Positions 12,037 to 25,400 of a stretch of 64,000 nt of DNA are shown in pieces. Under the pieces are notes generated by a model. It did not search any database. It was not told where the DNA came from and worked only from the letters and a program-made list of their open reading frames with translations. Source of the DNA: Nissolia schottii (lineage: Eukaryota > Streptophyta > Magnoliopsida > Fabales > Fabaceae). Each line of letters begins with the position of its first letter. Position 1 is the first letter of the stretch. Both the position numbers and the translations under genes were made by a program. The stretch is from assembly GCA_003254905.1 (NCBI GenBank), contig QANU01043002.1, forward strand, positions 273,833 to 337,832. Reading direction: 5' to 3'.

Positions 12037-13649
12037 TCACCTAAAGGCTGCAACAAAAGGCGTCACCTTCTCCATGCTCTTAACAATAACCAAGAACAAA
12101 ATTCTGTACACAACCAACATTCCCATCATAATTGAAAGATCAACCCACTTTGAGTGACCCATTTCCACTCCCCACAAATCTTTCAGCATCTCTTCACCAC
12201 TAATGACCATAGGCTCCCCAACTTCACTCTTGGTAAATGTTAGGCCTTCAAACTCATTCTTGAACAACCCTTGGTATGAATACTTGTGGATTGAAATGTA
12301 GTACATAGTGTATTTCAAAAGTGGTCTTGGAAGATCGGTAGGCAACCTATAGAATCCGCCATTTAACATCATTACCCCTAGAAGTCCACAGCCAGTGATT
12401 ATTCCCATTAAGAAATTGGGTACCACAGTGGCAACAATCATCATAAGGCTCTCCACCAACATTACAGAAACAAAGAGCATAGAAGTGAAGTACAGAAAAT
12501 GTTGACACCCTGAGTGAAGTTCAGCTAGGAAATAAACAAGTGCTCCTGGAATAAGTGACATCAATAACAAGTATGGAATGGAAGAAAATGTTTGTCCAAT
12601 GATGTATGCTGTGACACCATATTATCCATTAACTCTTTCTCTTTCAAATACCTAAATGAAGGAAAAAGATGAGAAAAATATAGTAAATTGTATGAGTGGC
12701 CCTTAAGCATTATTAAAATAAAGAGTTAAACCTTATTTTAGTTTTCAAAACATACATCACATTAGTCTTTGTAAAAGTATTGTCAGTACGTAAGTCCCTT
12801 AAAGATCTAAAACACCGTCATATTCATCATTTTAGAGGACTAATCTGGTGACTCAAAAGGACTAGTAATTTAATTTAAACCTTTAAGGAACTTATGCATG
12901 ACAATAACCTTAGTGATGCGTATATCTTTCAATGACTAAAATAAGATTTTACTCTAAACTGAAGTGATTTTCGTGCCAAAAATTACAATTACAAATGATA
13001 AGTTTAATTCCCTAATGAAAATTTTAATTTTACCTTCATTTCCTCCACAAAGGAAGGGAATTCCCAATTTTTGGTTATGAAAGTCAGGAATGTGGACACA
13101 AACATGAGCAGTGAGCCTCTAGCCTGAAACCATTAATATTGAGCCTAAAAAAATATTGGCTTTAGTTGCAAGAATGAATTAATATTACACTTTTCTTTCA
13201 ACTTCATGCATTTTTTTAGCCATAGATCTATGTTACCTGAGCTGAACCTTCACTTGAGCCAATATCATGGAAAATTGTACCAAGACAGATAGCCAATGCA
13301 CCATATATAAATAGCCGTAACCAATAGTAGCCTACATCCCTATACATGTTCACAATGATCTTCTTGTGAGAATAGTGCATTGTGTAAAGAAGGCAGCATG
13401 GCTTTTATTCTCCATTGCACTAGAATCCTGCATCCATTTAGGTTTGGCTATCAGAGATTCAAGCATAGGTGTCACATTTCAAAAATACTAGACAGCTGGA
13501 ATTTTCACCGCAAATTGTGTGAGAATGACGTGACATAATTAGTGAGTCATACTATTACACTGAATCTAACCACCACCATGTTATGTAAAAAATTCTGGTT
13601 ACATTAGTTTGACTTAGTAGCATTAGTTGTCTCTATTGTCACATTTACG

Positions 13650-14555
13650 GTATATGATAATTAAACTCTTAAAATTGAAGAGAAAAATTGTATTTATCTC
13701 TTACTGATATTCTATAAGCAAGTGTTTATTTGTGACCATTGATTAAGATATTATCTATTTATTTTACATTTAAACTTAACCTACCTACCTACAATATACA
13801 CATTGTTAAGTACTAAAATTATGGTACAATACAACGCAATTAAAAATTGAGAGTTAAAAAATGTGTAATTAAACACAAATATTTTTAGTCAAAGGGAAGA
13901 TACTAATTTCTTGTAGCAAGTAGAGATTTTTAGTGTGATCACTTTTGAATTTGGTTTGACCATGCAAGTTGGCTTCTACATGGTTCTTCCACTTGTATCA
14001 CTACTATTAATTTTAATTCAGAAGCCACTAAATTTGACTTTCAAAGTAAAATATAACTTTGCTTGTTTCACATGCGTAAGTCTAATTAATGAAAAAAATC
14101 GACTAAATTCTTACCCCTTTATCAAACATAACCATGTAATGTAACCACAGGATTTGAAGTTGAAGAAACTTTAAAAGTATAGAAGATATTTGTAAGTAGA
14201 AAATTGCTCGCAATTGATGGGATAATATAATATGAAGTTATGCAAGAGGGATTGTAAGCATTGCAAGATCGTTTCTTATCTTATGTGTGTTAATGGATCT
14301 AAATAGAATTTGTTTCTTAAACAATTGTTTTTCATTCTCATTTCACCATAGATTTAAACTCGAGTAACAATAGTTAACGTTCATCTCTTTAGTAATCATT
14401 ATTGTTTCTTTCTGATGGTTTTTACTTAGTTTTTTTTTTATAAATGCCTTACTTTCTTCTTTTTCTTTTTTTTTAATTTAACTATTTTATGATATAAAAC
14501 TCACTTTATCAATTAATTGTAAGATAATTTTGACAACACATGATAAAAAATATTT
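13650..14555. repeat. Dispersed repeat family A, copy 1 (about 900 bp)
   Basis: It matches 26680-27552 in the same orientation over nearly its whole length. Shared landmarks are 'ttaaactcttaaaatt', 'gatactaatttcttgtag', 'gtgatcacttttgaattt' and 'tatcttatgtgtgttaatgg'. Divergence is moderate, with small indels. No protein domain was recognised; it may be an LTR or other transposon fragment. It sits where the missing ABCG nucleotide-binding exons should be. Confidence 0.75.
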
Positions 14556-14989
14556 TTTCATTCGACAAAGTACAAAGTACTGCACGACCATGTCTCGACA
14601 GTTCTCATTCCTTGATTTAGTTTGGCTTTTTTTTTTTTAACTTAATAACCACAGTTTGATTTGTTTGTCGAGCAATTCGTACATGAAGTGTGTCGAACTA
14701 TTTACCATTACTCATTACATAGTGTGACAAGGTCATGTTAAATGAAAACACGAGAGAATTTATTAGCCCCATGGTTTTAAACATTTCCTATCCATGGTGA
14801 TTTTTACTTCTAACTTACAAAGTATTTCATCAAAACAATGATTTAGCAAAATTGTATATATTAGGAGGTAATAACTAGATCCTACCCAAAAATCCAAAAC
14901 TCAACTCACAATGTATGCCATCCCATGCAATTGCCATACTTAGCGATGGTTTTAGTTATGTTGTGACTTCTTTTAGATTTATTAATTTT

Positions 14990-15358
14990 TTTACTCTCTA
15001 AAAGTTATAATAATATTGTTGGATAAATAGATTAAAAAAAAAAGTAACTCTTAATAAGCTGAAATCATGAAAGTAATGTTTGGTAAATATATTTCAAATG
15101 TACTTTTTATATTTAAAATTATCATAATAAACATAAATATTATAAAAGAGTAATAATAACCATTAAAATCTCAATATATATTACTATTTTGATATTTGGA
15201 AAGTATATGACAATTCTAAAAAAATTACAGAGCTCCCAAAAGCAACTTCTAACTTTTAATAATTAACAACAGAAATAAACATGCTTTTTGTTAATCAAAC
15301 ACAAATTAACTTATATCTTATGAGAGCAAGATAACCCTTTTAAAAAGTTTTACCAAAC
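14990..15358. mobile_element. MITE family C, copy 1
   Basis: It is related in reverse orientation to 50226-50615; for example 'gagctcccaaaagcaactt' here corresponds to the complement of 'aagtgcttttgggagttct'. The ends carry 'ttaccaaac'-type terminal repeats. Noncoding and AT-rich, it lies inside the ABCG pseudogene just downstream of its first exon. Confidence 0.6.
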
Positions 15359-15829
15359 CAAGTCTTTGATAGACTTTGCTTGGCTGATAGTGAGTTTCTA
15401 CCACTAAATTACTCTTAGAGCAGCATGCATTATGCAAGTTGAATAAGTGATAATGATGGGTGATATGAGTACCTTACCTGCTAAGGCATCAAGAAGAGTG
15501 GTCTTGCCACAGCCAGAAGGACCCACAATTGCCAAGAGCTGCCCTGGCTTGGCATACCTTCAAGTATTGCCTTCTTCCCATCCTTTCCACTACTTATTGG
15601 GACCGTCACCCACAAATCCTCCCATGTCAAACACACACCCTCCTCCTACCACAATCCTAGCATCATCTCCTTTTCTTGTCTCATCATGCACCTTCAATGT
15701 GGCCCCAGTACTATTCTCTGAGCTAGATTGCAAATGGATTGAGCAATTTTCAGTTTCATCATCACAACCAGCCGCTCTTGTTCCAAGAGGTAGGCAAAGA
15801 AATGAACTCATGCTAATCAATTAAGCCAA

Positions 15830-18434
15830 TGGAATGTGTAAACTATAATGTGCCTTAATTTGGGTGGACACAATTTGGTAGCTAATAATAGAGCACGATT
15901 CCTTCAAATATAGAAAAAGACCGTTGCATATCAAGGCTGCTATACGTAATGACTTTATAATTTTGGAATAATATGCGTGCGTGATGATAGTCTTGTTGTT
16001 TGCTTCATGCGGGATACAGACAAAAGCAAGAGTCCAGGGTTCGGGTGATGGAGGAGAGCTTGATGTGCCAAATATTTTTTAGATCTTACAATAAATGATA
16101 TTTTAGTTATAAATGATGATCTTGATCCTTAAAAAGATATAAGAATTTCTCCTATAAAAATGTGAGTTGTGTGTGAATTGAATATGTCTTTAAATAATGA
16201 ATTATCTTATTTTGTGGCAGAGACCGAAATGTGATTTATTGCATCGTGGGGTTCCACTATCATAAAAAAAAATTAGATCTCACATTTCACTTTATTGGTT
16301 TAATGATGAAATTATTCACCTTTCAGAATTATATGCAATTGAATGCATGACTTAAAATAAGAGGTGGTGTTGTTAATTATAGTGGCATATGCTATTGATT
16401 ATAACTATTAATTATAATATATCACAATAATGCTAGTCTACTACTTATATATCACAATTTAAATTAATTAAATATATGATGAAAATTTAATAGTATTTTT
16501 CATAATAATGATTTATTTTGTTATTTTTATATATATTTTGAAGTGAAGGAGTAAAACTTTTAATTTTATATCTTTATATAATTGAAGATATTTAAGTAAT
16601 GTTATTTATTAGTAGATACCCATGAGTCAGATACTTTAATTTTTGTCTCTATTGTCATTAGCAAGTAAGTATAGATATTCATTCACGTAGATACAAATTA
16701 TTCTATATACTCTACTCGGCAGAGGTAATATCCATGGATACTTGTGTTGGCGGGTTGTTTTGCCATCTCTATTCACATTTGGTTGTCTTGTCGTTAAGTG
16801 AGTGCCGGCATCGCTCATTTGGCACATTGAGCGCCGCCCTCCGAATTAGGCGTGGCAATAGTCGCCAGCTCTAATCATATCAATCCATTCCAAACGATAC
16901 TAGGCTAAGGGAGGAGGAGGAGGACTACAACACACTTTTCCTCAGTAACTACTATTGTTATACTTTTTAGTTTTTCTTTTTTATTTAAATACATTGGTAG
17001 AATTTCTCACTGTTTTATTAAAATAAAATAAACTAGTAATTAATATTAGAGTAATGTTATTTGTACACTAATTTTATTGCACACATTAAGATTTATGATT
17101 TAGGAATTAAGATTTGAGGATGTAAACTCCACTTTATATACCTATATAATTTGTGTGCAGAGTCTTCATTTTGGACTAATTTCAACCTTTTCATAACACG
17201 GTCCGTATGCTGGATTTCTAAGAAAAATTTTTAATGGGGGATAAGGGATTATTGATAGAAAAAAAAAATGGCAATACCATCAAAGGTGGCGAGGTGAGCC
17301 CCCTAGGTGACCACGATGATGGTCATGCTTTGCTTGAGCTCTGGTCAAGCTTGGCAGAACTCAAGAGCTCGTTTAGATTTAAAGCATAAAATTTATAAAA
17401 GATTTTGCTAATAAAGTGTTTTAATGATGTTTGTTAAAGAATTAAAAGTAAAAAAAAATATTTAATTATTTTTAATACATGTAATATAATTGAAACTTCA
17501 AAAACCTACTATCTTAGTAAAGTATTTTGAATTTTAATTTCTTAACAAATGTTTTGATTTTTTTCCATTTTATAAAAGTCAAGTACTTATGCATATATAC
17601 ATGATATAATAGTTGTATAAATTTTATTTACGATATAATATATCAAAATCAAATCATTAATTCTTTTGATACCTCCATATATGCCATATCAGAATTTTTA
17701 TTTTCCATTAATTATTGCTAACATATTTTTTTTTGGTTTTTTTTATATCGGTAGCATTCAGGTTTAAATTCCTTCTCATGCATACAACCCAAAATAATTT
17801 TAAATTTGGTGTGTCATTATAATCAAAATTTTATATTACAAGTGAGATTGGTCTGAAATCATTGAACATTTCTTTTACTATTTCCAATCACGTGCTATTA
17901 TATAGGACATTGTTAAGGTAGTAGTGTGAGATTCAACCAAAATATTATTATAATTGAATAATAGTGCAAAATTCTATTATGTTGCTAGCGTATGGAAATA
18001 AATCTCATTATAGAACTGAATGCAAGAAGTTGATAATTAATACCCTCTTCACTGCTTTGATTGAGAGAATGCAGATATCATACATTCGGCCGTTTACTTT
18101 GACTTAAAAGACTTCGACAATATTTTTGCACCTAATGTGTTACCAACTCGTACACACTTTTTCCATGATTACCGGAGAGGCGTGCTTGATAAGAAAGATG
18201 GTTACCACTCAATCCAAATAAATGCAAAGTATAGGATTTAAAATTGTAGATTCTTTCGTGTCCCTGCTCAATTTAAAACGTGACAGGAGTATTACAGTTT
18301 GATGATGGTAAAGTATATGCCGCTATTAGACGTGTTTCCTGTAGCATAGGCGTTTTCTAACTTCTTGTTTTGATGAAAAAGAAGTTATCCAGTTATTTCC
18401 TTAATAATAAAGGGCTGATCTTCTCAAATTTTTT
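15830..18434. other. AT-rich intergenic region, no gene seen
   Basis: I see only short AT-rich ORFs and probable transposon debris. 17044-17165 has a MITE-like look ('agtaatgttatttgtacac'). 16690-16870 has a GC-richer island with 'ttggcgggttgttttgcc', resembling the segment at 19.8 kb. No coding exons were recognised. Confidence 0.45.
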
Positions 18435-19529
18435 TTATAATTATAACTAATAACATTAGGATCATATTAAAATAGATAAAATTATATTTTAATAATTTCT
18501 GACAATTTGATGTATAATTATTAAAATTATTTATTGTAGGATTCACATGGTAATGACACGTGAAATAATATTTAATGTAGATGGTTAATCCTTCACCCCA
18601 TGATCAGGCCTAAGGAGGGTGGGTGTTCCAATCAACTTTTTTCATTCCCATCCCACCTCACATGCAAACCTATGTAGGGACACAAATCCCTCCCATCCGT
18701 GCCAAGTTTACTTAGTATAATTAAAGTGATATTTAAAAAATAATGATAAATCAAAATAAATATATTTTCAATAATAAAATTACCGAAAAATTTTAATTGT
18801 AGAATGCATGTTTTTAATTTTTATATAAAAATTTTAGGATTTAAGGTGATTTATTATAATACTATTTTTTTTATATATAATTCTCTGGTTTTAATCTACA
18901 ACAAAGTAAATTTAATATAGTTCGTAGTTCATATTCGTATTATTTTAATAAATCCTAACTTTAATATCACGTAAAAATACCACAACTTAATATAAAATAA
19001 AAGTGCCAACTACCCCAATTTAGTATCACATTAAAATACATCTACAATATTTTTTAAGTATCATATTATATAATTATAATAACTAATAACATTAGTATCA
19101 TATCAAAATAGATAAAATTATAATTTAATAATTTTTAAGAATTTGATTTATAATTATTAAAATTATTTATTGTAGGATTAACTTGATAATGACGCGTGGA
19201 ATAATATTTAACGTAAATGATATATAGTATAGATATAAATATATAATATAGATTTAATAACTTTTGAGTTCTAAACTTATATTTATATTAAACATTTCTT
19301 AAAATAAAATGTAATGGCTTTGTCACACCCTCACTGTTTATAACCCTCACCCTTACTTTCTCCATATTCTACATTTGACATGCATGATAGCAGATAACAT
19401 TAATATCATATCAAAATAGATAAAATTATAGTTTAATAAGTTTTAAGAATTTGATTTATAATTATTAAAATTATTTATTATAGAATTAACGTAATAATGA
19501 CATGTAAAATAATATTTAATGAAGGTGAT
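18435..19529 (+). repeat. Three direct copies of an about 150-bp AT-rich repeat
   Basis: Copies lie at about 18435-18584, 19066-19220 and 19392-19529. Each contains 'aataacattagtatcatat'-like, 'aaaatagataaaattata' and 'tataattattaaaattatt' segments, followed by 'ggattaac..aataatgacacgtg'-like sequence and 'aataatatttaa'. Spacers differ in length, so this is a dispersed triplication rather than a simple satellite. No ORF. Confidence 0.75.
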
Positions 19530-19802
19530 TTTATAATCTTTACATTTATATAATGCTCTTGCAACACTTTCACAGCCTTGGTCACACTTCACAGTTTATT
19601 TCCAAAACCGGCACACACACAAATATATATACATAGAGGATTATTTTGATATTCCATCAAATTCAAGGATATTGGTACTTTATGATTATCTACAGCTAAG
19701 AATCAACTACGCGTCTCATTAACTCTAAATATTTATTATTTTAAATCTGAAAGTAAATCATAACCGTTAAAATATAAAGAGGCATTGATATTCTTATAAA
19801 AA

Positions 19803-19990
19803 CATGGGTATCAAATTTGGCTTGCGGGTTAGACGGGTTGGGTCTATGTTAAACACTAAATGGACCAACTTGGCTTGCGGGTTAAACGGGTCGGGTCTAA
19901 ATGGGCTTTTGTCATTCGCCGACCGGATTTTATACGTTTGGTTTGTCCATTTAATCAGGTAAACAGATCAGACTCATTTTGACAACCCTA
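19803..19990. repeat. Transposon end-like segment with tandem 'ttggcttgcgggtt' motif
   Basis: 'ttggcttgcgggttagacgg' at 19818 and 'ttggcttgcgggttaaacgg' at 19869 repeat with a period of about 51 bp, followed by 'gggtcgggtct'. The segment ends near 'tttgacaaccctag'. GGGTT/ACCCG-rich ends like these are common in plant hAT-type elements; the class here is an inference. Confidence 0.45.
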
Positions 19991-20411
19991 GTTATGTGCT
20001 TCTAAGAGCTAAATGATCCATATCTCCTAAATGGGGATATAGCAGTCCCCTTTCTTTCAATAGAGCCCTTAATGGCATTAGACATCATTTGAATATATAT
20101 ATAATAAGGCTTGTATATAAAACAATTTAGGTTAACAATTTATATACAAGAGTAATCAATTATTAAACCCCTAGATGATCTTTGAATAACATTAACCAGT
20201 AGTAGTAAAGAAACTTATAATTTCATTTGAATAAAGAAGAATCAAACCCATTTTTTTTAGATATAGAAGCAACTACTAAAACTATAGGCTTAACTATTAT
20301 CAAACACTTTTATATAACAAAATTAGCAGCTAATATTTTTTGGTTTTTTATAATATCAAAACTTAGCTTCAATTTTATTTTTGAATTTTTAGATAATTAT
20401 ATATTAAAAAA

Positions 20412-20801
20412 CTGGTTTCACATGTACCATGTGGAGATAAATACTCCATGTCACTTAATTTATCAATTTTTGATAAATTTTATAATTAAATTCATCGAAT
20501 TTTATTATCATTTCATGATCGAATATGATATATTGATAGATTATATGATCTAATGTGATAAATTGATACATTTTAATACAATATTTATAGAGAAGTACAT
20601 TGTAAGTTCAAATGATTTGCAAATTTCAAAACCTCTTATAAGTTGACTATTTTAATTATTTGACTAATGAAAAATTTATTACGATTATATAAAACATAAA
20701 ATGATAACAAAATTTGATGAATTTAATTATAAAAATTATCAAAAATAAATAGAGTAACATGAATGAAATATTTACCCCATAAAATATTTGAGCAACCACC
20801 C
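20412..20801. mobile_element. MITE family B, copy 1 (390 bp)
   Basis: It has long imperfect terminal inverted repeats (left 'ctggtttcacatgtacc', right complement 'gggtggttgctcaaatat') and the same internal layout as 30940-31331. The flanks are TTAAAAAA (20404-20411) and TTAAAAAC (20802-20809), a 7/8 match suggesting an 8-bp target-site duplication. Noncoding. An 8-bp duplication fits hAT elements; a 9-bp MULE duplication is not excluded. Confidence 0.75.
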
Positions 20802-20976
20802 TTAAAAACGTTTTCGAAAAGCAATATCAATGTTTTTTATAGTATCAAAAAATAAATTCTGAAATAGTTTTCTTAAAAAAGTTAGACCGTATAAACGCTT
20901 TTATTCCGAAATGTATCCAAACGCACCTTTGATAACCGGTGCAGAGAAGTGATTCGAGTCAGCTGCAACGACGGGA

Positions 20977-23782
20977 ATGGCAAATGCGCCGCAGTCAGAG
21001 TCCCATGGCGGCGGCGGCAAGCCCCGGCAAGTCCTCGAGTTCTACAGTGGAATCGGCGGCATGGTACCCCCCTTCCCCCAAAACCCTATAATCATCTAAT
21101 TCCTCTCTGGTTTCAATTCAAATGCTTTGTTCTTTTGTGTTCTGTTAGAGGTACTCGCTCATGAAAGCGCGGGTTAGCGCACAAGTGGTGGAAGCATTCG
21201 AAATCAATGACAAAGCAAATGACGTTTACCAGCATAACTTCGGACATCGTCCTTATCAGGTTTTCTTCTTCTCTTTGCTTTATCACTTGCTTTTGCTAAA
21301 TGCTTAGAATTCTGGCATAAAAGGTTTGTGCTTGTTCCTTAGTTCTGATTAGGTCAATATTTTCAGCTCATTTACATTTTCATTTTGTTCCCTTTTCTAA
21401 CTTATATTTTATGTATAGTGTAAAATGTTCAAGTCACTCTAACTCTAAGCTATGTTGAGAGGCTTAGGAGTTTGCATCTGAATTTCTATTTGTTGAAAGT
21501 TAATGGGATTTACTTGTATAATTGAAGGTTTTCATGTTTGTCTTTGATTACCTGAAATAGTTGTTAGAAAACAAACACTTCTTACCATCTGAATTCGATC
21601 TTGTTGTCATTCGGTATTTGGAGTTTGGCTTTGCCATCATTGTCTAACTGCATGAATTTGGAGGAATTTTGGCTACTGGTACATATAGTTGATGTGAAAA
21701 TTTCGTGCTGATTGAGGTTTGTCTATGTTGGGTGGCTCAGGGAAATATTCAGTGCTTGACTGCTGCTGATCTCGACAACTACAGTGCAGATGCATGGCTT
21801 CTTTCTCCTCCCTGCCAACCTTACACACGGCAAGGTGAATCTTTTTTCTTCTCCTTCTTATTCTGTGGTTTACTTTATTTCTTTCTTTTTTAGCAGAAGT
21901 TCCTCAATTACAATGTATTAGGTCTTCAGAAGGACACTGGTGATGCCCGGGCATTTTCTTTTCTTCAGATTCTTGAGCTTATGCCATTCTTATTGAAGCC
22001 TCCAAGTCTGTTATTTGTGGAAAATGTTGTTGGATTTGAGGTTTGTCTTCTTGGATTTAACTGATGGTATAGGACTTCTTTCATTAATGATTTCCTCCAT
22101 TCATTTCTCTTTTCCTTGTCACTGTTGCTTGCAGACATCCGATACACATGCAAAATTGGTTGAAATATTGGAAAGAACAAATTTTATTACACAGGAGTTC
22201 ATTCTTAGCCCACTACAGTTTGGAATCCCATATTCTAGACCTCGTTATTTTTGTCTGGTAGGGTATTGTGATATCTCAATTGTAAATGAGTGTTACAAAA
22301 GATTTTGAGATGTATTTTATATAATCAAGGTTTCATCTGGCATTATGCAATATACTTATCTGGCTTTTGCGTGCATAATTTTTTCAGGCTAAGAGAAAAC
22401 CCTCCTCTTTTGTAAATGAATTTTGGAACAGCCAGCTGATTCAATCTCCAAGACCATTATTTCAGAATTTCGAAACAGTGGTTAACAAAGATGATTCATC
22501 AGAAGAGGACAAGCATAAGTTGCTGCAGTTGTGTCAACCTATCGAGAAATTTCTTGAATTAAAGAACAATGATATTAAAGTTGAATCTGCAACTTCAATG
22601 AATGGTTTGTCTAATGACATTTCTAGAACTTTGGGGGAAGATGACGATCATGTATATGACTCCCTAGACCAGTATTATGTTCCCCCTAGCTTGGTAGAGC
22701 GGTGGGGAAGTGCTATGGGTATCCTTTCCTTACAAATTAGTTATAGCATATTCAAATCACCATGTTATAACTCAACTAGTGTCTATTCTGAAAATGTAGT
22801 GTCAACTGTATTATTTGTTGACTCTGAATTCCTTAAAAGATCCTAGATGTTGTCTATCCAGATTCAAAGCGCTGCTGCTGCTTTACAAAAAGTTATTACA
22901 GATATGTGAAGGGAACTGGATCCCTTTTGGCGACTGTGCAGGTAGGATTTGTACTTAGTAGGAGTCTTTCTCGACCATATTGTTTAATTTATTCTCACAA
23001 CAATGCAATTCATTTGTTGTCTTTCGTGCTCTGAGTTGCCATTCTGTGCTTTATAATCATCCTTGACATCGTATGTTTTTGGTTAGCTATTGGTAGTTGA
23101 GACTTTGATGGGCTTAATAAATGATACAAACTTGTTGACTACCCCATTGGATAGTGATTACTGTGGCTATGAAACTGGTCTCACTTTTTTGCTTTCCTTA
23201 CGCTTAGCCAAAGAAGAGGGACAAAACATCATTGAAGGAGCAGTGCCTTAGATATTTCACCCCGAGAGAGGTGAGTGGTTTCTTTATAATCCCATTATTA
23301 TCCCATTATTCTCTAGAATGTCATACATTCATGGGAGTCTATATGTGATCACGAATGCTTGCACGTCAATAAATGTGTCTGTGAAGTTGTCTTGATTTCA
23401 TTGCACATAACTAATGTACAAGGTACGTGTCCTCCTATAACTAGGTTGCAAATCTACATTCTTTTCCTGAAGATTTTGAGTTTCCAGAGCACATTAGTCT
23501 CAAACAACGGTATGCCGTTTATTGTTTTGAATTTTTTCTTTCATTCCATGTAGAAACACATTATTATAGTTATTTGTTGTTTCAGTAATTGTCGTTATTT
23601 CGTAGAACCCTGCTTTGCACGACCATAAGTGAGATTGCTATCTATATTGGCATGCTTAATTCTATTGCTTGTGTTTGTTATATGAATAATCATCTTTGTT
23701 TTGCAGATATGCATTGCTTGGGAATAGTTTAAGCATTGCAGTTGTTGCTCCCTTACTTCAGTATCTTTTTACTGAATCTTAG
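20977..23782 (+). CDS. DNMT2: DNMT2/TRDMT1 tRNA (cytosine-5) methyltransferase, spliced, 387 aa
   Basis: Ten exons: 20977-21063, 21149-21259, 21741-21834, 21922-22040, 22135-22257, 22388-22718, 22847-22941, 23208-23270, 23445-23509, 23707-23782. They join in one frame (1164 nt). Methyltransferase motifs appear in order: motif I 'EFYSGIGGM' (about 21-29); motif IV '[11 protein letters not shown]' with catalytic Cys91; motif VI 'ENVVGFE' (131-137); motif VIII '[15 protein letters not shown]' (about 165-179); the DNMT2-typical 'CFTKSY' (300-305); and the C-terminal 'TPREVAN' and '[19 protein letters not shown]'. The family uses SAM to methylate C38 of tRNA-Asp and a few other tRNAs, despite its resemblance to DNA methyltransferases. 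Length matches the Arabidopsis protein (383 aa). The start chosen gives 'MANAPQSE'; an ATG at 21005 is in a different frame and is rejected. Confidence 0.96.
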
Positions 23783-24517
23783 TGATGTTTCAATTTCAAC
23801 ATCGACTGGAAGCAGCTGTTTTCTAGCCATGCCAATGACCTAGAATTTTGCAATGATAATTAGATGAGATAACGTAATCACTTATGTGAGTTCCAATGTC
23901 AATCATGATGGTCCGAATCTTACAAAGTCTAGCCATAATTTTTCTTCTTTTTTTTATTTACAAAATTGAAATTTCTTTTGTAGTGTTGTGTGACCATTAT
24001 TTTCAAAACTGACTACTGGTGTAGTGGGCATGAAATGTAATCGGAATTTGAAGAAGATTAAAAATGTAATTGTAAGCATCTTGGAGAAGAAACAATAGGA
24101 TCTTGTGCACTACATGGTCATGCAACCCGGATAAATTTAAATACGTATATTTGAGAAAGAGTAGGGCGCTTAAAACCTAAATGCTCCCAACTCATCATTT
24201 ACACAATGACACTGACTGAATAAATTTTTGCATATATTTGCACAAAATTTTTTTACATGTATAAATTTTTTTAAATACAAAATCAAATTAAATCAAATTT
24301 TCGACGCATTAAATAGCGAAAAGTAATTATTGCATTCTCTCTTCATCTCTTCACTCACACTTTAATTATGTAGACTTATTTTTCACCATGCATAAACATT
24401 CTAAAGTGTGCACATATTTTTGAATGTATATAAACTTTTCAATAACTAGAAACAAAAAATATGATGGAAACAAACAAAAATGATGATGACGAAGAATAAA
24501 ACTTTTGTGTTTATGAA
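23783..24517. other. DNMT2 3' flank and AT-rich spacer
   Basis: No gene. From about 24220 the sequence contains the 'cacaaactttt'/'tgcacaaaatttt' type repeats that recur at 24.8-25.0 kb and 53.0-54.0 kb. Confidence 0.45.
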
Positions 24518-24800
24518 GGGTTAAATATGTTTTTAGTCCTTATAAAATTAAAAAATTTGTGTTTGGTCATTAAAATTTTTTTTTGAAGGTTTTAGTTTTG
24601 CCGTTAGAAGGAAATGTTGAGTGTTGACGTGTCTATTAAATGTAACACGTGATATTGTTAAATGTGACACGTGGCATGTCACACATGGTAGGACTAAAAC
24701 CTGCCAAATTTTTTGTTGAGGACTAATTCCTAACAAAAGAAAATTTCAAGTACCAAATACAAATTTTTTAATTTAACATGACTAAAAACATATTTAATCC
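24518..24800. mobile_element. MITE with 'ggrttaaatatgtttttagtc' inverted ends
   Basis: The left end 'gggttaaatatgtttttag' (24518) is the complement of the right end near 24781-24800. A symmetric interior contains 'ggttttagttttgccgttag' and 'acgtggcatgtcaca'. A left-half relative is at about 59419-59590, including 'cgttagaaggaaa'. Noncoding; a likely source of small RNAs through its hairpin. Confidence 0.65.
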
Positions 24801-25268
24801 AATTTTTTAATAAGAATGTACAAACTTTTGACCAATTAGACATATACAAATTTTTTTTACATACATGCACAAAAATTTGAAAATGCAAAAACAACAAATA
24901 TGATAGAAGCAAAAAAATAAAGAATAAAAAAAAGGAGAAGAAGCACATATTTAAAAGGATGAGTTGTATAAAGTTGGTAAATTTTGGGTTATATACATAA
25001 GAAAAATTGTGAGAAATGAGCAATTTAATTTAAATAGTATTTGCATTGTTGACACTTTAATTTAATTTAATTATTCATTGTTTAGAGCAAAATGCATTGC
25101 TTTTATATGTATATTTTGGAATGACATATTTGAGAGCAATTGAGCTAAAAACACAAGGAATTAGATATGTTACTTGCATGGTCATGATTAGTTTCATCAT
25201 TCTTCTTCCTCAATTTCATCGTGGGACAATATTGTTATTATACCAACATTTTCAAATGTGTTGTACAT

Positions 25269-25400
25269 AATGGATAGAGAAATTTCATGATTTTAAAAGA
25301 CACAATGCCTCGCTGATCTTTATAAGACTAACTTAATGGATAGAGAAATTTCATGATTTTAGAAGCAATAATGCCTCGTTAATTTTTATAAGACTAACGT
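25269..25400 (+). repeat. Tandem duplication, period 66 bp
   Basis: 'aatggatagagaaatttcat' starts at 25269 and again at 25335, with the following sequence ('gatttta.aag..aatgcctcg..tataagactaac') also duplicated. Noncoding. Confidence 0.8.

Larger units (their letters stand above)
12037..15811 (-). pseudogene. ABCG (white-brown complex) half-transporter pseudogene, ABCG11/15-like
   Basis: Parts are recognisable on the minus strand. 15811-15478 (first exon) holds the N-terminus, a 'TWEDLWVTVP' strand and Walker A '[16 protein letters not shown]', but in three different frames, so at least two indels are present. 13429-13237 is the start of the membrane domain ('TRRS...NMYRDVGYYWLRL'), with a one-base deletion after the RRS codons. 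13123-13034 is 'SLLMFVSTFLTF...FPSFVEEMK'. 12651-12037 is the last exon, with an in-frame TAA at the position of the conserved His in 'ERxNGHYGV', then an intact 177-codon membrane and C-terminal stretch ending 'TPFVAAFR'. Exons for the Q-loop, ABC signature and Walker B are absent between 13.45 and 15.47 kb, where repeats lie instead. Intact relatives export cuticular lipids; this copy cannot make a transporter. Confidence 0.85.

Noticed and set aside
20227-20553. 108-codon AT-rich ORF
   Set aside because: Ile/Phe/Asn-rich composition from AT bias, and it overlaps the MITE at 20412-20801.
21005-21063. ATG at 21005 as DNMT2 start
   Set aside because: Its frame (MAAAASPGK...) does not read into motif I; the ATG at 20977 does.
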